Shown: positions 4,634 through 12,064 of the stretch, piece after piece
Layout: every line of letters starts with the position of its first letter
How positions within the stretch are numbered: the stretch's first letter is position 1
Assembly (NCBI GenBank): GCA_947581885.1
Contig: CANPWF010000012.1
Location: 1 to 18,347, forward strand
Reading direction: 5' to 3'
From: an uncultured Clostridia bacterium
Lineage (GTDB): Bacteria > Bacillota > Clostridia > Christensenellales > Borkfalkiaceae
DNA length: 18,347 nucleotides
Program-made: the position numbers and the translations under genes
Notes under the pieces: model-generated
The model's input: the letters and a program-made list of their open reading frames with translations, nothing else
Database searches by the model: none
Told to the model about the DNA's origin: nothing

Positions 4634-6147
4634 TCCCATGAAAGTTGGATCCCCTCTTCCATTAACAGCTCTTGAAAGCGGGAACGAAGCGCGGGGTCGA
4701 GATAGACTTCGCGGGGGGAGACCTTCTCCCGAAGAGAGAACGCGGCGAGCAAGCCGACGCTCTCCCCGATATTCCACTCCACGGGGTGCAGGCGGAAACA
4801 GCCGTTCGTGAGATGGGTGGTGCCGATATTCTTGCAAGAGGGAAGTAAGTTTTCCATCCGAACGGGAATGACCGCACCGAGCGGAATGGTGAACGGCTTG
4901 GTGGGAAGATAGAAGAAGGAATTCGTGCGCGTTGTGATATGCAAGTCGATGGGATAGGAACCGACTCCGATGGAATCTTCGAAGCGGGCACCCGAAACGA
5001 CGTGTTCCTCTTTGACGGTGAAAAGGCTCCGAATGCGGCGGGATTCGCGGATATAGGGCGCCATCGCAATGCCGTCGTCCGTCCCGAGGACTTCCCTGTT
5101 CAAAGCAAAACTGCGGTACCCCTTTCCGCCGTCCGAACGGGGGGCTTCCGTCTGCAACCAATACAGGAAGGAGAGAGTGAGCCGTCTGGCAAGATAACCG
5201 TTCTCTTCGGCGTTTTCGCAGTCGTAAAGGTTCCCGAAGAAATAATCGTTCTGGGGCCAATTGAGAAGGGTAACGTCGAAAGGTACGCTTCCGTCCGTGA
5301 AATAGGCGGAAGAAAAGATCCTGCGGTAAGGGAAGAGCGCGAAGAGGTTATTTCCCTTTTCATCCTTCTCGCCGAAAAACATCCCGAACCGCTTCGCCCT
5401 ACCCGTCGAGGAATCGGGACCGTACATGCTGAAAACGTCGTAGGTATCATACGGCATCTTTTTTTTGCGGAAGAAGTCGTACTCCGCGGGTTTTTCGATG
5501 ACGAAATCCCCCTTCTTCCTATCCTCGATCGCCGCAACGTGGGTTGCGGGCTGTTGATCGAAGGGGTCGGAAGCTAAGGCGGCATGGGCTTCCCCCGTCT
5601 CCTCGCGGCTCTCCGCGCCCGTTACGTATTCGGTACCCGTAAGGGGAAGAAGCTCGCCCGTATCCGTGCCGTCAAGAAAGATCTTCGCGCGGAAAATTTT
5701 CCCGCCCGCCTGTACGGAGCGGACGAAATTCCCCTCTGTTTTTGCACTTTCAAGAGGGGTATTCACGAATACCTGCAACGACCCGTTTTCGATGAAGGGA
5801 CGGAGCATTTCGTTAAGAAGTTCGAGCGCGAGGCGGGGCGGATGGGCGAGACGGCTCACCGTGGAACCGCCCGGGCAGAAAAGCTTTTTCGCCTTGACTT
5901 CCTCCGAGAAGGCAGGATTCGAAAGATACTTTTCCCGCACGGCATTGCGATAGCGGCGGTAGCTTGCAGTGCAGCCCGTCGTCTCGATCCAAGGGTGTTC
6001 GTCGGGCGGGACCGCCTGCGACGTAAGTTGTCCGCCGATCCATGCGGTGCGTTCGAGAAGGGCGACCTTCACGCCGCTCTTCGCCGCCGCCCATGCGGCA
6101 AGCACGCCGCCGAGGCTTCCGCCGCATACGACTACATCAAAGTCCAC
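4621..6147 (-). CDS. FAD-dependent oxidoreductase (PF12831-like)
   Basis: The 508-residue protein begins with a dinucleotide-binding fold: DFDVVVCGGSLGG (2-14), the acidic end of strand 2 at LLER (E32), then WIGGQLTSQ (36-44). This layout and the following region fit the FAD_oxidored family, often annotated as FAD-dependent oxidoreductase or xanthan lyase-like. The usual GxGxxG is GGSLGG. The substrate is unknown; its place as the last gene of a glycan-import array suggests oxidation or reduction of a sugar. The start is GTG at 6147, six bases after a GGAGG that lies inside the end of the ROK gene. An ATG at 6168 in the same frame has no such site. It overlaps the ROK gene by 11 bases, indicating translational coupling. 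Confidence 0.85.
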   Translation of the reverse strand: MDFDVVVCGGSLGGVLAAWAAAKSGVKVALLERTAWIGGQLTSQAVPPDEHPWIETTGCTASYRRYRNAVREKYLSNPAFSEEVKAKKLFCPGGSTVSRLAHPPRLALELLNEMLRPFIENGSLQVFVNTPLESAKTEGNFVRSVQAGGKIFRAKIFLDGTDTGELLPLTGTEYVTGAESREETGEAHAALASDPFDQQPATHVAAIEDRKKGDFVIEKPAEYDFFRKKKMPYDTYDVFSMYGPDSSTGRAKRFGMFFGEKDEKGNNLFALFPYRRIFSSAYFTDGSVPFDVTLLNWPQNDYFFGNLYDCENAEENGYLARRLTLSFLYWLQTEAPRSDGGKGYRSFALNREVLGTDDGIAMAPYIRESRRIRSLFTVKEEHVVSGARFEDSIGVGSYPIDLHITTRTNSFFYLPTKPFTIPLGAVIPVRMENLLPSCKNIGTTHLTNGCFRLHPVEWNIGESVGLLAAFSLREKVSPREVYLDPALRSRFQELLMEEGIQLSWDQPV

Positions 6148-6997
6148 TTCCTTCCTCCGCAAGCGCATAGGCACCCAAGATGCCCGCGCAGTTTCCGAGG
6201 GCGGCAAGGGCAAGCCGCCGTTTGCAAACATGTTGAAGCGCGGGGAGGCTCTCGCCGACGCTTTCGGCAACGCCGCCGCCGAGAAGAAGCACTTCAAACG
6301 GGAAGCGTTCGTCGATGATCTCCGCGGCAAGCGCGAGCTCTTCCCCCACCTCTTTTACGATCTGTACTGCCGAAGGCTCCCCTTCCCGATATGCGGAGAA
6401 GAGCCCGTCGCTTTCCAACCCGTTCGCACGGGCGAGGCGGTTGATCGCACGACCGGAAAGGTACTGCTCGATACAGCCCCTCTTCCCGCAGTTGCAGGGC
6501 GTTCCGTTTTCGTGCAGAATAAAATGCCCGAGCTTTTGGGAATTGCTCGCCTCGGGGCGCATGCGGGCGCCGTCGAAATAAGCTCCGCCCACCCCCGAAC
6601 CGAGGGTGAGCATCGCAACGCGGGCGGAAGGGAAACTCCTTCCCGCACCGTATTTCATTTCGCCGAGCAGGGCGCAATACGCGTCGTTGGCGGCAAAGCA
6701 AGGCAAAGAATACCGTTCGCGCACGAATTCGGCAAAGTCGAAGCCCGTAAAGCCCTGTAAATTCCCCGTTGCCGAAACACAGGTGCGCGTTTTTTCGTCG
6801 ATGTCCCCCGCCGAGGCAATGCAGACCGCCTGTACTTCGGGGCAGAAAAGTGCCCCGATCGTATCCGAAAGGGAGCGAACGATCCCCTCTCTCGAATCGT
6901 GCATCGTCGGCGTTTTCGCCGTATTTCGGATTTGTCCGTCCTCGACGAGCGCGCCCTTCACGGCGGTTGCCCCGAGGTCGATACAGAGGCGGATCAT
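6137..6997 (-). CDS. ROK-family sugar kinase
   Basis: The 286 residues carry the full ROK signature: the phosphate loop DLGATAVKG (7-15), the catalytic aspartate in AANDAYCALLGE (D105), GSGVGG (133-138), the conserved GH (157-158), and the zinc site CNCGKRGCIEQ with C168, C170 and C175. There is no N-terminal helix-turn-helix, so this is a kinase and not a repressor of the NagC/XylR type. ROK kinases phosphorylate glucose, N-acetylglucosamine, N-acetylmannosamine, fructose and others; the sugar here cannot be assigned. The ATG overlaps the stop of the upstream permease as ATGA, so the two are coupled. It probably traps the imported sugar as a phosphate. Confidence 0.93.
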   Translation of the reverse strand: MIRLCIDLGATAVKGALVEDGQIRNTAKTPTMHDSREGIVRSLSDTIGALFCPEVQAVCIASAGDIDEKTRTCVSATGNLQGFTGFDFAEFVRERYSLPCFAANDAYCALLGEMKYGAGRSFPSARVAMLTLGSGVGGAYFDGARMRPEASNSQKLGHFILHENGTPCNCGKRGCIEQYLSGRAINRLARANGLESDGLFSAYREGEPSAVQIVKEVGEELALAAEIIDERFPFEVLLLGGGVAESVGESLPALQHVCKRRLALAALGNCAGILGAYALAEEGSGL

Positions 6998-7938
6998 CCT
7001 TTCACGCTCCCGACGGTGACCCCGCGCACGAAGAACTTCGCCACGAAAGGATAGACCGCAAGGATGGGAATGATACTCACGATGATCATTGCCATTTCGA
7101 TGAAGGATTTCTGGTGATAGTAGGTGAGATCCCCGAGCTCGTTCGCGGCGGAGTTGATGTAGTTATTGATGAAGAGCGCGAGCGGGTAGAACTGTTCCGA
7201 ACTCGGCGACAGGTAGATGAGGGCGTTGAAATAGTTGTTCCAATAGGTGACCGCCGTAAAGAGCGCGACGCTCGCGATCGCGGGGAGCGATACGGGGATG
7301 AGGATCTTCACCATCACCTGAAGGTTGGTCGCCCCGTCGATATGCGCCGATTCTTCGATCTCCCGCGGGACCCCTTCCACATAGTTTTTGAGCAGGATGA
7401 GGTTATACACCTGCACGACGGAAGGGAACACGAGCGCGAGAGGAGTATTCAGGAGCCCCAACATCTTCATGACAAAGAAGTTGGGCACGATGCCGCCCGA
7501 GAAGAGCATGATGATGATAAAGAACACCATCACCCCTTTTCTGAGGGGGAAATCCTGTTTGGAGAGCGCGTACGCCGCGGCAAACATCACGCCGACGGAG
7601 AGTGCCGTTCCGCAGAGCGTTACCCCCGCGGAGACGAGGAAGGAACGGAAGTAGGGCCAATTGGTGAACACATACGAGAAGTTGTACCAGGTGATCTCGT
7701 GCGGCAGGAGGAATACCGCCTTGCCGGTGTAGGTGCTCAACGCCTTGGCGATGATGTTCACAAAGGGCACGAGGCAGAGAAGAACGATGAGCGTGAGCAG
7801 GATATAGTTCACGATATGGAACACTCTGTTCTCGTGAATGTGCATGGTCTTTTTGGGAGCGGTTGGCGGGGTAAGAGCCTTCTCGGCGATGGGCTCTTCG
7901 GGGGCTACCATCTCTTCGGTTTTCATGATCTCTTCCAT
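6994..7938 (-). CDS. Sugar ABC transporter permease (YtcP/LplC, MalG type)
   Basis: The 314-residue inner-membrane permease has about six hydrophobic helices after a soluble N-terminal stretch rich in Glu and Pro. The first helix is near NYILLTLIVLLCLVPFVNI. The ATPase-contacting EAA loop is EEIEESAHIDGATNLQVMV. The sequence GGIVPNFFVMKMLGLLNTPLAL and the FVRGVTVGSVKG end are typical of the YtcP/LplC branch of the carbohydrate uptake family 1 permeases. The first ATG (7938) overlaps the stop of the partner permease by one base. An ATG four codons later (7926) has GGAAGAG in front and is an equally possible start. It would pair with the 7938-8867 permease. Confidence 0.93.
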   Translation of the reverse strand: MEEIMKTEEMVAPEEPIAEKALTPPTAPKKTMHIHENRVFHIVNYILLTLIVLLCLVPFVNIIAKALSTYTGKAVFLLPHEITWYNFSYVFTNWPYFRSFLVSAGVTLCGTALSVGVMFAAAYALSKQDFPLRKGVMVFFIIIMLFSGGIVPNFFVMKMLGLLNTPLALVFPSVVQVYNLILLKNYVEGVPREIEESAHIDGATNLQVMVKILIPVSLPAIASVALFTAVTYWNNYFNALIYLSPSSEQFYPLALFINNYINSAANELGDLTYYHQKSFIEMAMIIVSIIPILAVYPFVAKFFVRGVTVGSVKG

Positions 7939-8867
7939 CAGTAGATACCCGTCCCCGTTGCTTTTTTCGCGATCTTATTGGTGATGAGGATCAAAAGCAG
8001 CGCGACAACGCCGTTGAAGAGCCCCACCGCCGTGGAAAGTCCGTACTGCCCCGCGTTTTCGCCGAGACTGATGCGGTAGACGTACGTGCCGATGATCTCG
8101 CCCGAGTTTCTCGTCGTGGAAGAGATCATCGTATAGATCTGATCGAAGCCCGCGTCCATGAGATACCCCACGCGGATGATGAGCATAGTGATGATCGTGG
8201 GCAGAATGGACGGAATGGTGATGCTCCAAATTTGGCGGAACTTCCCCGCACCGTCCAATTTCGCCGCCTCGTAGAGGTTGGGGTCGATGGCGAGAATGGC
8301 GGAGACGTACACGATCGAACTGTATCCGATCTCCTTCCAACCCGACATGAACACGACGAGCCAGCGGAAGAGTTTATCTTCCCCGAACCAGAAGATCTCC
8401 GTGCCGAACAGTCTGTTCACGGGACCGTCGAGGGCGAGAATGCTCTTGAAAATACCCGTGATGACGACCCACGAGAGGAAGTGCGGCAGGAATACCGCCA
8501 TCTGCGTCGCCTTGGAAAAGCCCCTGTTTTGCGCCTCGGTGATCATCACGGCGAGCACAACGGGAAGCGGGAACAAGATGACGATCTTGAGGACGGAGAT
8601 AATGAGGGTGTTGGCGATGTACTTCAAGATCTCGGGATCGCTGAAGATCTTTTGGAAGTGCTTTACCGTCCAATCCGCCGCAAGGAATGCCTGAATGGGA
8701 TTGTCGTAACGGATAAAGTTGATGTTGTCTTTGAAGGCGATGAGCAGACCCACCATCGGCAGGTAGGAGAAGAGCACGCCAAACACGATCGCGGGGAGCA
8801 CGAAGGGAACGAGCGATTTATTCTTCTTCCATTTCGCCTTTAACGTTTTATCGAAGGCGTCTTTCAT
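7938..8867 (-). CDS. Sugar ABC transporter permease (LplB, MalF type)
   Basis: The 309-residue inner-membrane permease has a short basic N-terminus and about six helices, the first at SLVPFVLPAIVFGVLFSYLP. The EAA loop is LYEAAKLDGAGKFRQIWSIT. Other marks of the LplB/YtcP group include GLLIAFKDN, MAVFLPHFLSWVV, YLMDAGFDQIYTM and the closing NKIAKKATGTGIY. It follows the binding-protein gene after 17 bases, which hold AGGGGG. Together with the next gene it forms the membrane channel of the importer. No ATPase gene is present in the window; in related systems a shared MsmX-type ATPase serves several importers. Confidence 0.94.
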   Translation of the reverse strand: MKDAFDKTLKAKWKKNKSLVPFVLPAIVFGVLFSYLPMVGLLIAFKDNINFIRYDNPIQAFLAADWTVKHFQKIFSDPEILKYIANTLIISVLKIVILFPLPVVLAVMITEAQNRGFSKATQMAVFLPHFLSWVVITGIFKSILALDGPVNRLFGTEIFWFGEDKLFRWLVVFMSGWKEIGYSSIVYVSAILAIDPNLYEAAKLDGAGKFRQIWSITIPSILPTIITMLIIRVGYLMDAGFDQIYTMISSTTRNSGEIIGTYVYRISLGENAGQYGLSTAVGLFNGVVALLLILITNKIAKKATGTGIY

Positions 8868-8884
8868 CCTGTCCCCCTATGCGC

Positions 8885-10411
8885 TTATTTGTTTTCGAAC
8901 CACTTGTTGATCTCTTTGGAAGCCAGCTCGCCGCCGTCCGAATTCCACTTCTTCAAATAATCGGCAAGCTTGGAAGTTCCCTTGTCGGTGCGGAGCATGA
9001 CGAAGAATTGATCCTGCGCGTACGTCTCGATCGTCCCGCGGACGGAGGCGTAATCGGTGAGCGGCGGCGCGAAATCGAGCGCGTCGTACACGCCGACCGT
9101 ATCGGCGTTCTTCATCATGAGCCCCCATGCGCGTTCGAGCTCGGGCTGTTTTTTCACGCGGGCGAGCCAATACTTCGTATACACCTTCTCGTTGCTTCCC
9201 GTGAGATAGTAGCTCGCCGTATCCTTCTCGGCGAAGTGCTCGTTGACGGGGTTATACTCGTCGGTGCGGGAATTGTAGGTGAAGTGGGTGTTCTCCTCGC
9301 CGAGCACGATCTCGCGGAAGTTATGGCTTTCTTCCGCATCGGTGAGTTTGGAGTTGATCCAATCGATAACGTACCCCGCCTGCGCGCCCATGTAGAAGGG
9401 CACGACGGTGACGTACGGGCACCCGCCGAGGCGGTTGGCATGTTCCACGCCGTTGTATTTGAGGGCGCGAAGATAGCCGAACATGTTCTCCTGCGTGGTG
9501 TTTTGAAGGACGGGATCGGTCACCAAACCCTTTACGAGAGAGGAGACGCTCCAAATGCTCGTGGAGATCGCCGCCGCCTTTTCGCTCGTGAATTTGAGCT
9601 GGGACTGACTGGATTCCAAGGTGGAAACTTCCTGATCGATGAGCCCTTTATCGTACAAGTCCGCCATGTAATCGACGTACTCCTTGTAGTTGGGCGTTTC
9701 CATGTAGTAGCAGACTTTCGTCTTGCCGTCGATCTCGTATTCCTGCCAATCGGCGTAAATGCCGAAGCCCGCGGCGATCGACCAAACGATGGGCGTAAAG
9801 CGATCGAAGGTGAGCGGAATGACGTTCTTTTCGTCCTTGAACTTCTGCAAGACGGTTTTGAGTTCTTCGGGCGTTTCGGGCATGGTGAGGTTGAGCTCGT
9901 CCATCCAATCCTGACGGAACACGATGGGATACTGGATGTTGTCGCTCGAAGAGCGTTCGGGGATCCCGTAGATCTTTCCGTCGACGGTAACCGTCCCCCA
10001 CGATTCCTCGGAAATGACCTCTTTGATGACGGGACCGAAATCTTCGATCGCGTCCGACAAGTCGAGGAGAGCGTCCTCGGCGACGAGGCTCGCGAACTGC
10101 GCCGAAGTGAGCTTGATCGCGTTGTAGGAGTCGCGGTTCATAAACAGCGTGTTGAGCGTCGAGGTCGCGTCGGTGGGAAGCTGTTCGTAGTTCACTTTAT
10201 ACCCCGTGACCTTTTCCACCACCGCCGCATTGGGGTCGGCGTTGACGGTTGCGATATCGTACCCCGAGTAGGGCATCAGCACCCTCAAATCGGGCTTATT
10301 GGAAAGATCGATGTCGGGGTCGTATGTAGAAGCTTCTTTTTTGCACGCCGCGAGCGGGCAAAGGAGTGCGCCCGCCATCACGACGGAGAAAACGCACAGC
10401 GATTTTTTCAT
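8885..10411 (-). CDS. Sugar-binding lipoprotein of the ABC importer (LplA-like)
   Basis: The 508-residue extracellular protein starts with a lipoprotein signal: basic MKK, a hydrophobic core, and the lipobox LAAC with C23 as the lipidated residue. The mature part has the features of large family 1 solute-binding proteins that work with LplB/YtcP permeases: DLRVLMPYSGYD at the start, WGTVTVDGKIYGIPE near residue 140, VFRQDWMDELNLTMPETPEEL around 165-190, and a KYWLARVKKQPELERAW region. It should capture the glycan product outside the membrane and deliver it to the two permeases. The GGAGG ribosome binding site is embedded in the last two codons of the upstream glycosidase; only three bases separate the two genes. 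Confidence 0.93.
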   Translation of the reverse strand: MKKSLCVFSVVMAGALLCPLAACKKEASTYDPDIDLSNKPDLRVLMPYSGYDIATVNADPNAAVVEKVTGYKVNYEQLPTDATSTLNTLFMNRDSYNAIKLTSAQFASLVAEDALLDLSDAIEDFGPVIKEVISEESWGTVTVDGKIYGIPERSSSDNIQYPIVFRQDWMDELNLTMPETPEELKTVLQKFKDEKNVIPLTFDRFTPIVWSIAAGFGIYADWQEYEIDGKTKVCYYMETPNYKEYVDYMADLYDKGLIDQEVSTLESSQSQLKFTSEKAAAISTSIWSVSSLVKGLVTDPVLQNTTQENMFGYLRALKYNGVEHANRLGGCPYVTVVPFYMGAQAGYVIDWINSKLTDAEESHNFREIVLGEENTHFTYNSRTDEYNPVNEHFAEKDTASYYLTGSNEKVYTKYWLARVKKQPELERAWGLMMKNADTVGVYDALDFAPPLTDYASVRGTIETYAQDQFFVMLRTDKGTSKLADYLKKWNSDGGELASKEINKWFENK

Positions 10412-10414
10412 GAT

Positions 10415-11977
10415 TTACCTCCTCTTTTTGAGAACAAGTGCGCCGACGGCGAGAAGAAGTGCCCCCGCACCGCCAATGGCAACCGAGCCCGAGCAACCCT
10501 TCTTTTCCTGTGAAGCCGTTCCGCCCTCGTCGTTGCCGCCGTTTGTGTTCGTGCTCGTGAGTTCGCGCGTGTAGCCGCAGATGTTGCACTCCGTATCGCC
10601 GTCACCGTCAAAGACGTGCGCGGCGAGTTCGGACTTCTCCCCGCAGGAGCATTCCTTCCAATGGTTGGTCGCATCCGATTTCCAAACGCCGAAGGAATGA
10701 ACGTGCGGCGGCTGAACGGAAGTCTTTTCCCCCTTTTCGACGATGAGGACCGCGTTGCAAACTTTGCGTTTGCCGCCGTCCGAGGGTTTGTTCATCTGCA
10801 CGATCTCATCGTTTTGGCGAATGACCATGGTGGTGGAACCGCCGCCGTCGAGCTCGATCGCGTTGTAGAGCCCGAGGTCGCCCGCGAGCTGCGCTTCCTG
10901 CATGACGGTAAGCCCCACCGAACCGTTTGCGTTTCTCCCGTCTACGGCGGTGAGAATGAAGGTGCCGTCCGCTTTCATGCCGAAGAAGGTGCGGTCGGCT
11001 TTTTCGGTAAGGCTTCTGCCGCTATCGGTTTTATAGGTGTTGAGGGTGGATTGCGAGATGACGTTCCCCCCGTTCACGAGGTCTGCCCAACCGCCGACGA
11101 CTTGCGTCATGCCCTCAAAAACGCCCGCGGGAGCGGACTTGCCGTTGAAGGTGACCGTCGCGCCGAGCTTGAAGTTCGTTTCGAACCAAGCGGCGTATTC
11201 GTTTCCGTTGGGAACGACAATGGCAAATTCCCCCGAAGCGATATTTACGGACGTTGCGCCCGCCGTGGTGCTCGTCTTTTTGCCGACGAGCCCCGCCTTG
11301 TTCGTGCCGAATTCGCCCGTTTGAATGGTGAGTTTGTAGCCTTTCGCATTCGTGAAAGACTTGCTCCCCGTCGTGGAATAGATGGCAAGTTTATCGGAGA
11401 CGGTGGAAGGATTGATCTGGACGGTGGATTCGATCGACGCACCGCCCTTCCCTTCGATCGAGATATAATCGACGGTATCGGCGAGCTGACCGAGAACAGA
11501 GTGCCCCTTGTTATCGAAGCCGAAGCTCTTCTTCGTCACGCCCGTGCCGTAGTTGGGACCTTGCCAAAGGACAACGCCATTCTCCACGAATGCCTGTTGG
11601 GGTTGGGCGTTGCCGCTCACCGTGGCGAAGAAATCGGCGTTGATACCCGCATACACTTTGAGCCCCGTTTTCTGTTCGTAGTCCTTCGCGATATCGACGA
11701 CATAGGAAGGAGTGAATCCGTTCGTACCCGCAACGGCGTGCACGACGACTTCGTATTTGCTATCCGCCGCGGACGTATTCACAGAGGCAGTGTAGATCTT
11801 CTGCTTCGCCTCGGCGTAGGTGGTTTCGTAATAATTGTAGGTGATACCCTCGGCGACGGTGGTCGTCGTGTTGGGCGAAGGGAGCGCGGCGGCAGAGGCA
11901 AAGAGAGAGCCTCCGCAGACGGTGATGGCAAGTGCCGCAGTCACCGCGACCGCGGGAAGGAAAAAGCGTTTTTTCAT
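10415..11977 (-). CDS. Surface-anchored phosphodiester glycosidase (NAGPA/DUF2233) with Cys/His module
   Basis: Of 520 residues, the first 30 or so are a signal peptide (MKKRFFLP...SLFASAAA). The PF09992 domain spans about 60-415, with the conserved GINADFF (111-117), AVDGRNANG (344-352) and ELDGGGSTTM (375-384). Family enzymes remove N-acetylglucosamine or related sugars from phosphodiester links. Residues about 198-281 carry the IPxxG-type segment shared with the two upstream proteins (INPSTVSDKLAIYS...IASGEFAIVVPNG). A Cys/His module follows (425-470: HVHSFGVWKSD, CSCGEK, CNICGYTREL), then a Gly/Asn linker, KKGCSGS (492-498), a hydrophobic helix and KKRR. The protein therefore sits on the outer face of the membrane. 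AAGGAGA lies five bases before the chosen ATG. Confidence 0.9.
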   Translation of the reverse strand: MKKRFFLPAVAVTAALAITVCGGSLFASAAALPSPNTTTTVAEGITYNYYETTYAEAKQKIYTASVNTSAADSKYEVVVHAVAGTNGFTPSYVVDIAKDYEQKTGLKVYAGINADFFATVSGNAQPQQAFVENGVVLWQGPNYGTGVTKKSFGFDNKGHSVLGQLADTVDYISIEGKGGASIESTVQINPSTVSDKLAIYSTTGSKSFTNAKGYKLTIQTGEFGTNKAGLVGKKTSTTAGATSVNIASGEFAIVVPNGNEYAAWFETNFKLGATVTFNGKSAPAGVFEGMTQVVGGWADLVNGGNVISQSTLNTYKTDSGRSLTEKADRTFFGMKADGTFILTAVDGRNANGSVGLTVMQEAQLAGDLGLYNAIELDGGGSTTMVIRQNDEIVQMNKPSDGGKRKVCNAVLIVEKGEKTSVQPPHVHSFGVWKSDATNHWKECSCGEKSELAAHVFDGDGDTECNICGYTRELTSTNTNGGNDEGGTASQEKKGCSGSVAIGGAGALLLAVGALVLKKRR

Positions 11978-11997
11978 GGATTCTCCTTTGAAGGTAC

Positions 11998-12047
11998 GCC
12001 GCCCGCCCAAAGGCGGGCGGCTCCCCTTTCATTGCGGCTCACGCCGC
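11998..12047 (-). promoter_or_regulatory. Two tandem RNA hairpins in the gap upstream of the glycosidase gene
   Basis: The 87-base gap between the lipoprotein stop and the glycosidase start holds two stem-loops. One is a perfect ten-pair GC-only stem (GCCGCCCGCC 11998-12007 and GGCGGGCGGC 12012-12021, four-base loop). The other is a five-pair stem (12034-12038 with 12043-12047). In the transcribed direction the large stem is followed by GTACCTTC and then the ribosome binding site, not by a U-run. It is thus more likely an mRNA processing or stability element, or partial attenuator, than a full terminator. Confidence 0.55.
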
Positions 12048-12064
12048 GGTTTGGTCAATTACTA

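Noticed and set aside
4621..6330. Longer start of the FAD oxidoreductase at 6330
   Set aside because: The added residues are low-complexity and lie fully inside the ROK gene; the GTG at 6147 has a well-placed GGAGG and begins right at the FAD-binding strand.
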